Of a DNA stretch of 64,000 bases, positions 22,974 through 33,981 are shown piece after piece. Below the pieces are notes generated by a model that was not told the DNA's origin, did no database searches, and saw only the letters and a list, made by a program, of their open reading frames with translations. The position numbers and the translations under genes were made by a program. The stretch is from Podocnemis expansa (lineage: Eukaryota; Chordata; Testudines; Podocnemididae), in the NCBI GenBank assembly GCA_007922195.1, contig ML681963.1, forward strand, positions 58,692,584-58,756,583, given 5' to 3'. The stretch's first letter is position 1. Every line of letters starts with the position of its first letter.

Positions 22974-23117
22974 GCTTTCCCCACTGCCCAGCTGAGTGTG
23001 GCCAGAACAGGGCGAGGGGATGCTTTCCCTGCCACCCAGCTCAGCTGGGCTACAAGCCATGTTGGGGATGCTTTCCCCACCGCCCAGCTCAGCGGGGCTA
23101 GAGCCAGGTTGGGGGGG
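22974..23117. repeat. 48-bp minisatellite, three units
   Basis: Three consecutive 48-bp units each start GCTTTCCC and contain a CCCAGCT core; partial units lie before and after. Units differ at several positions. Next to the hAT-like element at 22415-22953. Confidence 0.8.
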
Positions 23118-23189
23118 CTTTTTCCAGCTTGATGGGGGGAGCATGGCCCTTCTTGGGTACTATGTTGCCACACTTCCCGCGTGCCCCCC

Positions 23190-23357
23190 TCCTAAATCGA
23201 ACTAGCAAGTCCTGTCCATGGATATGCTACTTCAGTCTGAGTTTCTAGTGGGGCCATGTTAGTTCAAATTAACTTAGTTCGAATTAACCATTATTAGTTC
23301 AAATTAATTAATTCAGACTAAGTTAATTTGAACTAACATTTTAATTGTAGATATACC
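23190..23357. mobile_element. Partial TTCGAA-type MITE
   Basis: Repeated AGTTCAAATTAA and AGTTCGAATTAA words in both orientations and an end of the GTAGATATACC type, like 11569-11949. Apparently truncated or diverged on the left; no target duplication defined. Confidence 0.6.
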
Positions 23358-24370
23358 TCTCAGGAATTATTAAAAATTACATCATTTACCTGCTTCCAAC
23401 ATTCTTCAATAATCCCCTCCATTCTGAGGTCTCTTCAGTGACTGCAACTGTAGGCTAGAATCCAAACATAATTATTCCAAAAAGCTGGTTGTTGTTAATT
23501 ACCAATACTGTTCAGCAACTTTGTTATATGAGTGGTCTTTATTACCTTAAAATAGCAGTGATGTCTTTTCAGTTAAGTTAGGTCATCAGATTCATAGACA
23601 CTAAAGTGAAAATGCCCATGCAATTGGGAAACCATTTCAATTTCATCTGCTGTGCTGATTATAATGATGGAAGTGATTCATAAACTGAGAAATGAAAACT
23701 AGTGTAATCCCTAAAAGAACAATAATCTGTTATGAAAAATCCTTCCTGATGCTTCAAAGAAGTGCAAGTATTGTTAAAGTGCACTTGGTCAACACATTAC
23801 ATGAGTTGTTAGTGCCCTGAATTCTTCTAAGAAGCAATTAGATGGTGACTATTAACAACTGATACTAAGCAGTGCAGATATAAAATAGCCAAATATATGG
23901 AGCAGTTTCTCCAGGCTAAAACTGAACAAAAACGGAAACTAACCAAACAATTTCACTTTAGGGCAATGATAATTCATTAAAATAACAAATAATGGCAGTA
24001 AATGCACATTTTGTTAGAGTCACATTCTGTGCAATGGAAACTATAATAATCTCTAGGTATTGTTCTCAAATTCCAGGTTTTCCATCATGATCTGCTTTGC
24101 CAGGTCACGCCTACATTTCTTTGCCTACAGTGCAACCTTGAACCCCAGAGGGGCTTTTGCTATGGAAAAAGGAAGTAGCATAATCTTCTGTGTTCAGCTA
24201 TAAATTAGGAGATGAGAATCCAGTACAACACTGCTGTTCAGACCCAACAGCAAACTACTCAGGGCTCTTCCAGAGCAGACAGGAGCTGCTGGTGGGTACA
24301 GTCAACCCGTGGCAGCACATCCACTCACCGCAGCATATTTCTTGCCTCATTTTACACAACTGTTTCCAGG
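23358..24370. other. Unannotated AT-rich stretch
   Basis: No gene or transposon recognised; single-copy-looking sequence. Confidence 0.4.
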
Positions 24371-24378
24371 CTTATCAG

Positions 24379-24804
24379 CAGGGGCGTTGCTGGTGCCTGG
24401 CACATGGGGCACATGCCCCGAGTCCCAGCGCCAGTGCCCAGAACGTCTGAGGCAGCCCCTGCCTCTCCCAGCCCCATCCCAGGCCAGAGGTCTGGGGCCT
24501 GACCACCAGTGGCGGCGCCTGCCTCTCTCGGTCGCGGTGGTGCCTGCCACTCCCAACCCAGTCCCCAACTGGAAATTCAGGCTGGGCTGCCTTCGGTGGC
24601 ACCTGCCTCTCCCGTCCCTGTCCCCATCCCCAGCCAGGGATCCAGGGCCAGGCAGGCGGCGTCAGGAGCCTGAGGCCAGATCAGGCCCTAGTGGAGAATT
24701 GGGGCCACAGGGACAGGGCCCGTGGCCAGGGGGTGGGCCCCATGGCCAGAGGACGGGGCCCATGTCTGTGCCCCGGGTCTTTCGCTGGGGCAGCGATGTT
24801 CCTG
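24379..24804. mobile_element. hAT-type nonautonomous transposon, 426 bp
   Basis: Perfect 8-bp duplication CTTATCAG (24371-24378 and 24805-24812). Ends CAGGGGCGTTGCTG and, inward from the right, CAGGAACATCGCTG. Very GC-rich interior with no transposase; the overlapping proline-rich frame (24309-24878) crosses the boundary and is not a gene. Confidence 0.9.
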
Positions 24805-24964
24805 CTTATCAGTACAAGTACCAGCAGGAAAACATAAGAAAGGTGCACTGCTGCCCTGTTGGAACAGAGTATTTATAAGGGATGACCTGGCATTCTTGCC
24901 CTCCCAATTGCAATGTTACCTACTGTTCACAGAGCCACTGTCTCCTGGCTGCTTCGCTCTACAC

Positions 24965-25277
24965 CAGTGGGCTCAAACTCATGGCCCATGGGCTGCATGC
25001 AGCCCCTAAAGTTATTTACCATGGCCTGCGACAGCACTTAGAATTTCTCAAATAGTTGATAATGCAAAATTTAAAGTGTGTTTACTTACTTACTCTAGCT
25101 TCTTGCAGTACAGTTTCTTAAAGTTAATAAATTAACTTTTAGTGACATAAATTTACTTTTCATTTTTTCATTTTAACTATACTTTGTATCATCTAAAAAG
25201 ACTTCAGTAGTGCAGCCCATGGGCTAACATACTATTTTTCATGCAGCCCTTGTGATGATTTGAGTTTGAGACCCCTG
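24965..25277. mobile_element. hAT-type nonautonomous transposon, 313 bp
   Basis: 8-bp duplication CTCTACAC (24957-24964) and CTCTATAC (25278-25285), one mismatch. Ends CAGTGGGCTCAAACTCATGG and, inward from the right, CAGGGGTCTCAAACTCAAAT. Interior AT-rich, unlike its two neighbours, so a different hAT family. Confidence 0.9.
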
Positions 25278-25325
25278 CTCTATACCCACTCATATGCGTG
25301 GACTTCCTCAGAGATGGGGTTCAGG

Positions 25326-25968
25326 CAGGGCTGGATTAATGCAGGGGCTATTGGAGCTGCAGCCCTGTCCCTGGCCAGACAGGGGCCCCAGACTGCAGCC
25401 CCTAAGGTCATTGAGTGATCTGACCCTGCTGTGGGAGTGCTGGGTCACTGGTGCGCTACAGGGGGTGGAAGGCAGACCTTAGGGCCAGAGATCATAGCTG
25501 TAATGCTTCCTCCTGCCCACCACTGGACCAGCTGGTTAGTCCCCAGGAACGGAGCTAGCTGGCATGCTGGGCAATCTCTGGTGGCCTCCCTCCAGGCCCC
25601 AGCACGAGTAGGCTGCTGAACCAGGGTCCTCATAGACTAGGCTAGTGCGGGCCTGACAGTGCTGCAGTCCTGGAGGGGCACCACCGGAAGCCGCCCAGCA
25701 TGCCAGCTGACCACGCTCCTGGAGCACATATCCATGTGCCAGCCAGCCCCACGATCAGCCGGTAGGGGGACAGGAGTGCTGCAGCCAGCCAGCTGCAGTT
25801 AGTCCCCAGGCCACAGTGGTGGGGTCCAGCCTGGAGCCCCAGGCAGGGGGAGCTGGTGCCTCATTTGGAGGGGGCCCACCATGTGAGGGAAGCCTGTGGT
25901 GGGTCCCCAAGCCAGGGTGTGCCACAAAAGTAAGCAGCTGGGGGCCCCAATCTGTTAATTTGGTCCTG
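25326..25968. mobile_element. hAT-type nonautonomous transposon, 643 bp
   Basis: 8-bp duplication GGTTCAGG (25318-25325) and GCTTCAGG (25969-25976), one mismatch. Ends CAGGGCTGGATTAAT and, inward from the right, CAGGACCAAATTAA. GC-rich interior; same family as 13005-13499. Confidence 0.88.
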
Positions 25969-26174
25969 GCTTCAGGGTGGTATTATTAGGGGTTTGAAAG
26001 TGAATTTTGACTTTGCTATGAATTCAGGTGTCCACTAAATCTCTTTAATTTATCAAACGACAGAACCAGTTACTAACTTTGGAGTCATCCAGCTGTACTT
26101 CAGTTTTCAACATTCCACCCCATGTTCAGTCCTTTTGCCCTCAGTGATGGATGTAGGGTGACTGTTTCCTTTGT

Positions 26175-26381
26175 AAAACAAACAAGGAGTCCTGCGGCAC
26201 TTAAAAACTAACAAATTTATTTATTGCATGAGCTTTCATGGGAGAAAATCCCACTTCCTCAGAAGAAAGTTCATACAATAAATAAATCTGTTAGCCTTTA
26301 AGTGCCACAGGACTCCTTGTTTGTTTTACTGAACTAGAGTATCATGGCTGACCCTTTGGAAAGCAAGCAACATGCGTGGCC
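26175..26381 (-). mobile_element. Palindromic SINE-like repeat
   Basis: Flanked by CTGTTTCCTTTGT (26162-26174) and CTGTTTCCCTTGT (26382-26394), 12 of 13 alike. On the minus strand, a head with 'gggtcagccatg' leads into an arm with AACAAACAAGGAGTCCTG, a loop, and the reverse complement of the arm ending in TTGTTTGTTTTAC. Arms pair over about 75 bp. Confidence 0.83.
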
Positions 26382-26394
26382 CTGTTTCCCTTGT

Positions 26395-28229
26395 GTTTCA
26401 CCCACAGCTCCCATCAATGTGAACAAACAAAAGGGTTTATTTTCACAAAGTCACAGGTTTGCACACATGATTTTGGGTGAATGTGCAGTTAAACAAAAAA
26501 ACTAAGCATGAGTTTCTTAAAAAGAGAAAACAGGAAACATTAACCTAATTTTGAAATGCCATTTTAAAAACAGATTCCAAGGTTTCGAAGGGAATTTATA
26601 ACAAAGATTGTAACATGCAACGGAAAGTGCATATTAGAGCAATCACCCACGCTAGCAGGATCACCACCTTCCTTTCATTGATTAGGCTAAGGTTTTTATT
26701 GTCTGCTGAAATGTAATTAAAGACTCCTCTGATGGTACCAATTAAAGACTTGAAAGGACTGGAGCTGGCTCACATTATCACGTGGTGCAAGGCAGTGATG
26801 CTGTAAACATCCATTAGCCATTACAGTTCTCATTAGTCCTTGAAAATCAACTCATTAGTGTCCTTATAACTGACAGGTAAATACAACTAATAGGATAAAT
26901 CTATCAATACATTCATTGTGTATAAAATCATGGCTTCTTTCATTGTGCTGTATTCAGTGACTAATCAGAAGGTCAAATACTCCTTCTGCAAAAATATATA
27001 CAAGTTGCAAAACACTTACTCAGATTGTGAAAAAAATGGCACCTACGAAACCAATGAAGATATCAAAGCTTTTATTTATGCACTCGGTGGGTTCATTTCA
27101 AGTTCAGATTGCTATGAACTGTCATAGCCATTTAGCCAAGGCTAAACTTCAGAAAGCAGACGGGTTTGTTTTAATTTAAATTGCAGTGATTTACAAAGCT
27201 GTTTCAACCCAATGATGTCTCAGCAATGATGATTCAGTGTCTGTGTAGAATTCAGTGCAACTCTCAAACTCCAGTAGGTCACCAGGAGTGAGATGTGCAG
27301 CATGGGTAAAGAGAAGGGGGTTATAATAATGTCCTAATGCAGGGAGATAAAAAGGCAGTGTTATACACAGCCAGGAGGTCCAATAAAGATACCATTATTA
27401 GGACAAGAATCCTATTCACAAATTAAGTGTTTGAATCTTTATTCCAATTACATCCATGGCATAGACAGAATGCTTATGCATGCATTCATACATGCACTCC
27501 TCTTCTTTTCTCCTCCCACTATTACTGGAGACACAATTGCCTTATATACTATGAGCAAAAGCCTCCTTAGTAAATCCCAGCCCAGTTTATTTGCTCCTTG
27601 CCACCCATCTCAGATTTCCCTTTTCTTTTTGTCCCACTGAGTACAGTTTTGGTACTAGCCATCTTAGCGCATTCTGAACAACCTGCAACAACTTTGAATA
27701 TTATAGTGGAATGCTTATCCAAGTTGATTGTCCAGCATGTGGCACAATCAGAAAAGCAAAGTGTTAGGATGCATAACAAGGAATGAGAGGAAATAACAAA
27801 ACTGCAAACATAACACACTATTTAAATCAATAGCATGCACTTACCCCCTGTGATCAGGTAGACCCTGCACATCAGGGAGATCCACCAGCCAGTCAGCCAC
27901 TGGGGAAAGAATTCTATATAGGAGCTCAGAGCCCTCCTCAGCTAGTGGCCCATCTCCAGTTGTTGGAGACATTTGCGACTAGCACTTGCAGATGGGCTGC
28001 ATGCCATTGCAGCCAATCTCATTTTACTGTCCCCTTGATAAACTTACCAAACTCAGTCATGAAACAAGTTAGGTTTTTTGCCCACTTCTTCCTTTGGTGA
28101 AGGTTAAGGGGCAGTTATATCCCACTATTCCTCAGTCTTGCTAGCTTCTTGGCCAACAGTGTAGAAATTACTTAAAAGGACTACAGCTTGTTAATGCAGT
28201 GTCTTTGTAGCCAGGATAGTCCCAGGATA
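26395..28229. other. Unannotated stretch, possible conserved noncoding DNA
   Basis: 26680-26900 carries ATTA-rich, non-repetitive sequence ('aatgtaattaaagactcc', 'ccattagccattacag') of the kind seen in conserved enhancers; a guess only. The remainder has nothing recognisable. Confidence 0.3.
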
Positions 28230-28439
28230 TTAGAGAGACAAGATGAGTGATATTAGGAGATGAGATCTTGTAGCTGATCAACATCTCTTGCAGAAAGAGA
28301 AAAATTTGCAAGCTACACAGCTCTTCAGGTCTGGGTTCTGTGTGGAAGACCTCTGTGTAGCATGAAAGCTTGTTTCTCTTACCAACTGAAGTTGGTTCAA
28401 TAAAAATTTTATTTCGCCCACCTTGTCTCTCTTACATCT
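28230..28439 (+). repeat. Dispersed reptile repeat
   Basis: Contains 'ctcttcaggtctgggttctg', 'accaactgaagttggttcaataaaa' and 'cccaccttgtctctc', a block I recognise as a common dispersed repeat of turtles and relatives. The reverse complement of the same family is at 37795-37910. Class not assigned. Confidence 0.6.
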
Positions 28440-29502
28440 TGTTTAATTATTTTCCAGAACTTCATCACTCTCATGATTAGAAATCTTTGTCTAATTTCAA
28501 ACTTAAAATTGCTATAAAATTGCAGTTTATATTTATTAGTTCTTGTGCCACCATTGGCTCTTAACATAAGTAACTCCTCTTCCTCCAGTTCTTTGATTTA
28601 TTTATAGAGAGCAAAGATATCACCCTACATCTTTCCTTTCGTTAGGCTAAAGAAACCAAGCTCCTTAAAGCTCCTCTCATACAGTGGGTTCTTCATTCCT
28701 CTGATCATCCTACTAGCTCTTTTCTGCACCTATTCCAGTATGAATCAATCTTTTTTAAACATGGGGCATTAGAACTACACCCACTATTCCAGATGAGGTC
28801 TCACCAGTACCTGGTATAATGGTATAACTCTTCCCTATCTGTACCAAAAATATCTGCCTGATACATCCTAGGACTTCATTAGTGCTTTTTGTGCTTGCAT
28901 CACACTAATGACTCATAATACTCCCGTGATTGACAAATACACCCAGGTCTTTCTCTTTCTTTACTGCTTACAACTGATACTTTCCCAGTTTATAGCAAAA
29001 ATTCTTGTTGTTAGTCCCTAAGTGCATGGCTATCCATTTTGCACTACTAAAATTTCATACCATTTCTATTACTCCAATTTTCAAAGTAATCAGAAACTTC
29101 ATATTTGACATTCCAGTCCTCCTCCATATTGGCATACCTCCCAACTTTGTGTCATCTACAGATTTTATTAGCACACGCTCACTTTTTGTGCCAAGGTTAT
29201 TAATGAAAATGTTAAACATGACTGGTCCTAAGACAGATCCCTGAGAAACTCCACTAGTAACCTCTCTTCAGCCTGGCAGTTTATCTTTTAGTAGGACCCA
29301 TTTTGTTTCCTCTTAAGCCACTTCCTTACTCACCTTTCAGTTCTTGTACTAATCCCCATCTTCTCCAATTTAACTAATAATTTCTCATGCAGAACTATAT
29401 CAAAACCCTTACTGAAAATCAGGTAGATTAGATTTACTACATTTCCTGGTAATTTTGTTATTTTCTCAAAGAAAGATCAGGCTATTCTGGCATAATCTAC
29501 CT

Positions 29503-30521
29503 CAGGGGTCAGCAACCTTTGCTGGTCCCTGTGCCAGCCCCGGACAATGCACCCTCAGCACGTGCCGCGGATGGGGCCAAATAGGGTGGAGACAGGGACT
29601 CCAGGATGGGAGGGGGGGAAGCTATGGTCCCAGGGGGCAGGTGGCCTCTGGTTTCCGGCTCCCGCAGGCTGCATTTCCTTGCTTCCCCCCGTCTGGAGTG
29701 GAGGCTCCAGTCCCCAACTCCACAACAAGTTTAAGTGGTATTGGGGGACCCTCGGGTTGGGAGTTGGGCAGGGGTGGAGGTGACTCACAGCATGGTGAAG
29801 CCTGACTTGGGGGCTCAGCGACCAGTGCAGCTCAGCAGCTGGCATGGTGGGTGGCTCAGGAGCCAGTGCAGCTCAGCTTGGCTGGGCTGCAGGCATGGCT
29901 CGGCAGGCGGCTCAGGCTGGCGCGCCTCAGGAGGCAGCATGCTGCAGCATGACTTGTGGGCCAGCCTGGGGTTTGGCTGGCACCGCCGCCCGAGGTTTGG
30001 CCCAGCCCAGCTGAGTTGAGCCATGCTGGCTGCTGCGCCGGCCCCTGAGGTGCCCACCATGCTAGTTAGAACCTCGTGCGGTGCTGCTGGACAAGCCTCA
30101 GGCCCGTCCCCAAGTTACATTACACCACACCAACCCCCAAGCCGTGCCGGCCCAAGCTGGCCACCGCGCCACGTCTGCAGACTAGCCAAGCTGAGCCATG
30201 CCATCTGCCGAGCTGCCCACCATATTGGCTGCCAAGCTGTGCTAGTTGCTGAGCCCCTGCCCAGCTCCCTGGCCTGAGGCTCCTCCCACAACACTTAAAC
30301 TTGTTGTGGAGTCAGGCACTGGAGCCTCCACTCTGGACTAGGGGGAGCGGGGAAGCGCAGCCTGCCGGAGCCTGGAGCCACCGCACATGGCTCTTGTGGC
30401 CCCAACCTCCAGGCCACGCTAGGGGGCAGGGCCAGCGGAAGAGCCTGAGCAGCACTGAGTGCCACTCAGGATCAGCCCACATGCCAAGTTTTACGCACAT
30501 GCTGAGGGTTGCCAACCCCTG
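29503..30521. mobile_element. hAT-type nonautonomous transposon, 1019 bp
   Basis: Perfect 8-bp duplication ATCTACCT (29495-29502 and 30522-30529). Ends CAGGGGTCAGCAACC and, inward from the right, CAGGGGTTGGCAACC. GC-rich interior with CAGCTxGGC-like repeats, no transposase. Inserted in the old L3-like LINE. Confidence 0.92.
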
Positions 30522-30768
30522 ATCTACCTTTTTAAAAACCATATTGCACTTGATCCCAGTTGCTCTTTATCTCTCTGTGCTTACCTATTTTCTCTGCCAA
30601 AATTTGTCCCAAGAATTTGCATACAAGTGAGGTCAAACTAGTAACCCTCTAGTTTCCCAGATCACTTTTTATTCAATTCCTAAAAATAGGTATAGAATCA
30701 TAGGGTTGGAAGGGATGTCATGAGGTCATCTAGTCCAACCCCCTACCAAAAAAGCAGGATCACTTTCA

Positions 30769-32373
30769 CTAAATTATCCCAGCCAGGGTTTTGTCTAACC
30801 GAGCCTTAAACATCTCCAAAGACGGAGATTCCACCACCTCCCTAAGCAACCCATTCCAATGCTTCACCACCCTCCTAGTAAGAAAGTTTTTCCTAATATT
30901 CAATCTCAACCTCCCCAGCTGCAACTTGAAACCATTGCTCCTTGTTCTATCCTCTGTTACTACTGAGAACAGCCAAGCTCTGCCCTCCTTGGAGCATCCC
31001 TTCAAGTAGTTGAAGGTTGCTATCAAATCCCCCTTCAGTCTTCTCTTCTGCAGGCTAAATAAGCCTAGTTCCTTCAGTATCTCTTCATAGGTCTTGTGCT
31101 CCAGCCCCTTAATCATTTTTGTTGCCCTCCGCTGGACTCCTTCTAATTTGTCTATGTCTTTTTTGTAGTGGGGAGCCCAAAACTGGCCACAGTATTCCAG
31201 ATGTGGCCTCACCAGTACCGAATAGAGGGGAACGATCACATCCCTTGATCTGCTGGCAACACTTCTTCTGATGCAGCTCAGTATGTCATTGGCCTTTTTG
31301 GCACCAAGAGCACACTGCTGACTCATATCCAGCTTCCCCTCCACCATGTCCCCCAGGTCCTTTTTACAGTGCTGCTACTTAGCTAATTACTCCCCAGTCT
31401 GTAGCAGTGCATGGGGTTTTTCAAGCTTTGCACTTGTCCTTGTTGAACCTCATGAGATTTCTATTGGTCCGCTGCTCCAATCTGTCAAGGTCTCCCTGAA
31501 TCCTGTCCCTGCCCTCCAGCGTGTCTACCCTTCCCCCCAGCTTGGTGTCATCCGCAAACTTACTGAGTGTGCAGTCTATCCCATCATCCAGATCATTAAT
31601 GAAAACGTTGAACAGAACTGGCCCCAGGACCGACCCCTGGGGCACACCACTTGTTACTAGTTGCCAACTAGACATGGAGCCATTGATTCCTACTCACTGA
31701 AACTGTTGATCTAGCCAGTTCTCTATCCACCTTACAGTCCACATATCCAACCCATAATTCCTTAACTTGCCGACACGAATGCCGTGAGAAACCATACCAA
31801 AAGCCTTGTAAAGTTGAGGTACATCACATCAACACCTCTTTCCACATCCACAAATCCAGTCATCTCATCACAGAAGGCAATGAGCTTGGTCAGGCACAAT
31901 TTACCCTTGATGAATCCATGCTGACTGTTCCTGATCACGCTATTTTCCTCCAAGTGTTTCAGGATGGATTCTTTAAGAACCTGCTCCATGATTTTTCCAG
32001 GGATTGAGGTGAGGCTGACAGGTCTGTAATTCCCCGGATCCTCCTTTTTCCCTTTCTTGAAGATAGGCACTATATTTGCTTTCTTCCAGTCCTCCGGCAC
32101 CTCCCCCATTTGCCATGAGTTTTCAAAGATAATGGCCAGTGCTACTACTATCTCATTGGCCAACTCTCTCAGCACCCTCGGATGAAGTTCATCCAGCCCC
32201 ACTGACTTGTGCACATCCAGCTTCTTTAAGTAGTCCCTCACCTGACAATCTGTCAACAAGGGCCTCTCTTCTTCTCTCCAATCTGCCGTCCCCAGTGTAG
32301 TAGGCTGGGAGCTGGCCCTGCCTGTGAAAACGGAAGTAAAATAAAGCATTGAGCACTTCAGCTTTTTCCTCAT
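30769..32373 (-). pseudogene. CR1 ORF2 reverse transcriptase domain
   Basis: Three frames in order: 32373-31762 ([29 protein letters not shown]), 31675-31421 ([14 protein letters not shown] and the catalytic FADDTKLGG), and 31347-30769 ([24 protein letters not shown]). The second block lacks its upstream join and the segment around 31680-31800 is shifted. The enzyme would copy LINE RNA at the nicked target; this copy cannot. Confidence 0.92.
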
Positions 32374-32740
32374 CCTCCATCACGAGGATAGCTGCCCCAT
32401 TCAGTAAAGGACCTACACCATCCCTGATCCTCTTCTTGCTATTTACATACTTGTAGAACCCCTTCCTGTTATCCTTCACATCACTTGCTAGCCGCAACTC
32501 CAATTGTCCTTTGGCCTTTCTGATTTTATCCCTGCAGTCCTGAGCAATATCTTTATATGCCTCCTTAGTCATCTGTCCAAGCTTCCGCTTCCTGTAAGCT
32601 TCCTTTTTATGCTTTAGCTCAGTCCAGTGTTCTCTGTTAAGGCACACTGGGCGCCTTCCACGTTTGATGTTCTTTCTGCTCATCGGAATGGTATCTTCCT
32701 GTGCCCTTAGCAGGGTTTCTTTAAAATACAGCCAGCTTTC

Positions 32741-33523
32741 TTAGATGCCTTTCCCCTTCAGATCAGCCCCCCAAGGGATCCTGCCCATCAGTTCCCTGAG
32801 GGACCCAAAATCTGCTTTTCTGAAATCCAGGGTCTGCATTTTGCTTCTTTCCTTTTTTCCATTAATCAGCATCTTGAACTCTACCATCGCATGGTCACTG
32901 ATGCCAAGGTTGCCATTCACTTCTACTTCCCCAATCAATTCTTCTCAGTTTGTGAGCAGCAGGTCGAGAGATACAAGGCCCCTAACTGGTTCCTTCAGCA
33001 TTTGTACCAAGAAGCTGTCCTCAACACACTCCAAAAACTTCCTGGGTTGCCTGTGCACTGCCGTATTGGCCTCCCAGCAGATGTCAGGGTAATTGAAGTC
33101 CCCCATGAGAACCAGGGCCTGTGACCTAGAAACTTCTGCCAGTTGTCCACAGAATGCTTCATCCACCTCCTCCTTCTGGTCTGGTGGTCTACAGCAGACA
33201 CCCACCATAACATCCCCCTTGTTGCCCTCCCCTCTAAACTTAACCCATAGACTTTCAACTGGCTCGTTTCCACTTCCATAATGGAGCTCTGAGCAGTCAT
33301 AGAGCTCTTTTACATATAGTGCTACTCCTCTCCCTCTTCTTTACTGCCAGTCCTGCCTGAACAATTTATACCCAACCATGGCAGAGCTCCAGTCATACAA
33401 GCTATCCCACCATGTCTCTGTTATTCCAATTATATCATAGTTCCTTGCCTGTGCTAATACTACCAATTCTTCCTGCTTGTTTCCCAGCCTCAGGGGTGCA
33501 TGGCGTCTCCTCTTCCACCTCAT
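32741..33523 (-). pseudogene. CR1 ORF2 endonuclease domain
   Basis: Split over frames: IGITETWWD (catalytic Glu) near 33430, [11 protein letters not shown] near 33095, and GISDHAMVEF (SDH motif) near 32900. These are the apurinic-type endonuclease motifs of CR1 ORF2 that nick target DNA. Frameshifts separate them. Confidence 0.88.
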
Positions 33524-33717
33524 CCATTGTCTTTAGTGCCACTTAACAGTTCTTCACCACAACATAGGGTGGGATGTGAGCAGGGGTGGAGCACTCTCTG
33601 CTGCCAGAGATAACCAGGTGCTAGTATCCTCCTTCTGCCATAGGCAGCCCATACTTCTCCAGTGGTGTGGCAGTAGTCTTTGGCACCTGGATAGTATCCT
33701 CCTCCTTGCATGTCTCC

Positions 33718-33981
33718 TCATGGATGGTATTGAGGAACTTCTCCAGGGCATGAGAGAGGGCTTCTCCTGAGCCTGGACACCTCCTCCTGTAACTCTCCCA
33801 CCTGCCTCCTGAGAGATTCCACCAAAAGGCAGGTGTCACTTTGCTTCATCTCCCCAGCCTGATTGTTTGTGACTGGGAAATGCAGGCCACAGAGCCTGCA
33901 AGTCCACACCAGGATCTGAGACATGCTCAGGATGTCTGGCTGGCTACAGGCAGGTGGAGGAGACAGAAGGGGCACTGGCAT
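33718..33981 (-). pseudogene. CR1 ORF1 fragment
   Basis: 87 codons. Contains a CRLCGL...PVTN cysteine pair followed by a coiled-coil-like segment (LLVESLRRQVGELQEEVSRL). CR1 ORF1 proteins are RNA-binding chaperones with Cys-rich and coiled-coil parts; the match is by layout and position just upstream of ORF2. The ORF1-to-ORF2 transition near 33520 is disrupted. Confidence 0.6.

Noticed and set aside
24309..24878. 189-codon plus-strand frame, Pro/Gly/Arg-rich
   Set aside because: Crosses both boundaries of the hAT element 24379-24804 and has no domain; an artefact of GC-rich sequence.
29455..30522. Several 70-116 codon frames on both strands
   Set aside because: All lie in the GC-rich hAT 29503-30521, which has no transposase similarity.
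32745..33092. 115-codon plus-strand frame
   Set aside because: Shadow of the minus-strand CR1 ORF2 endonuclease.
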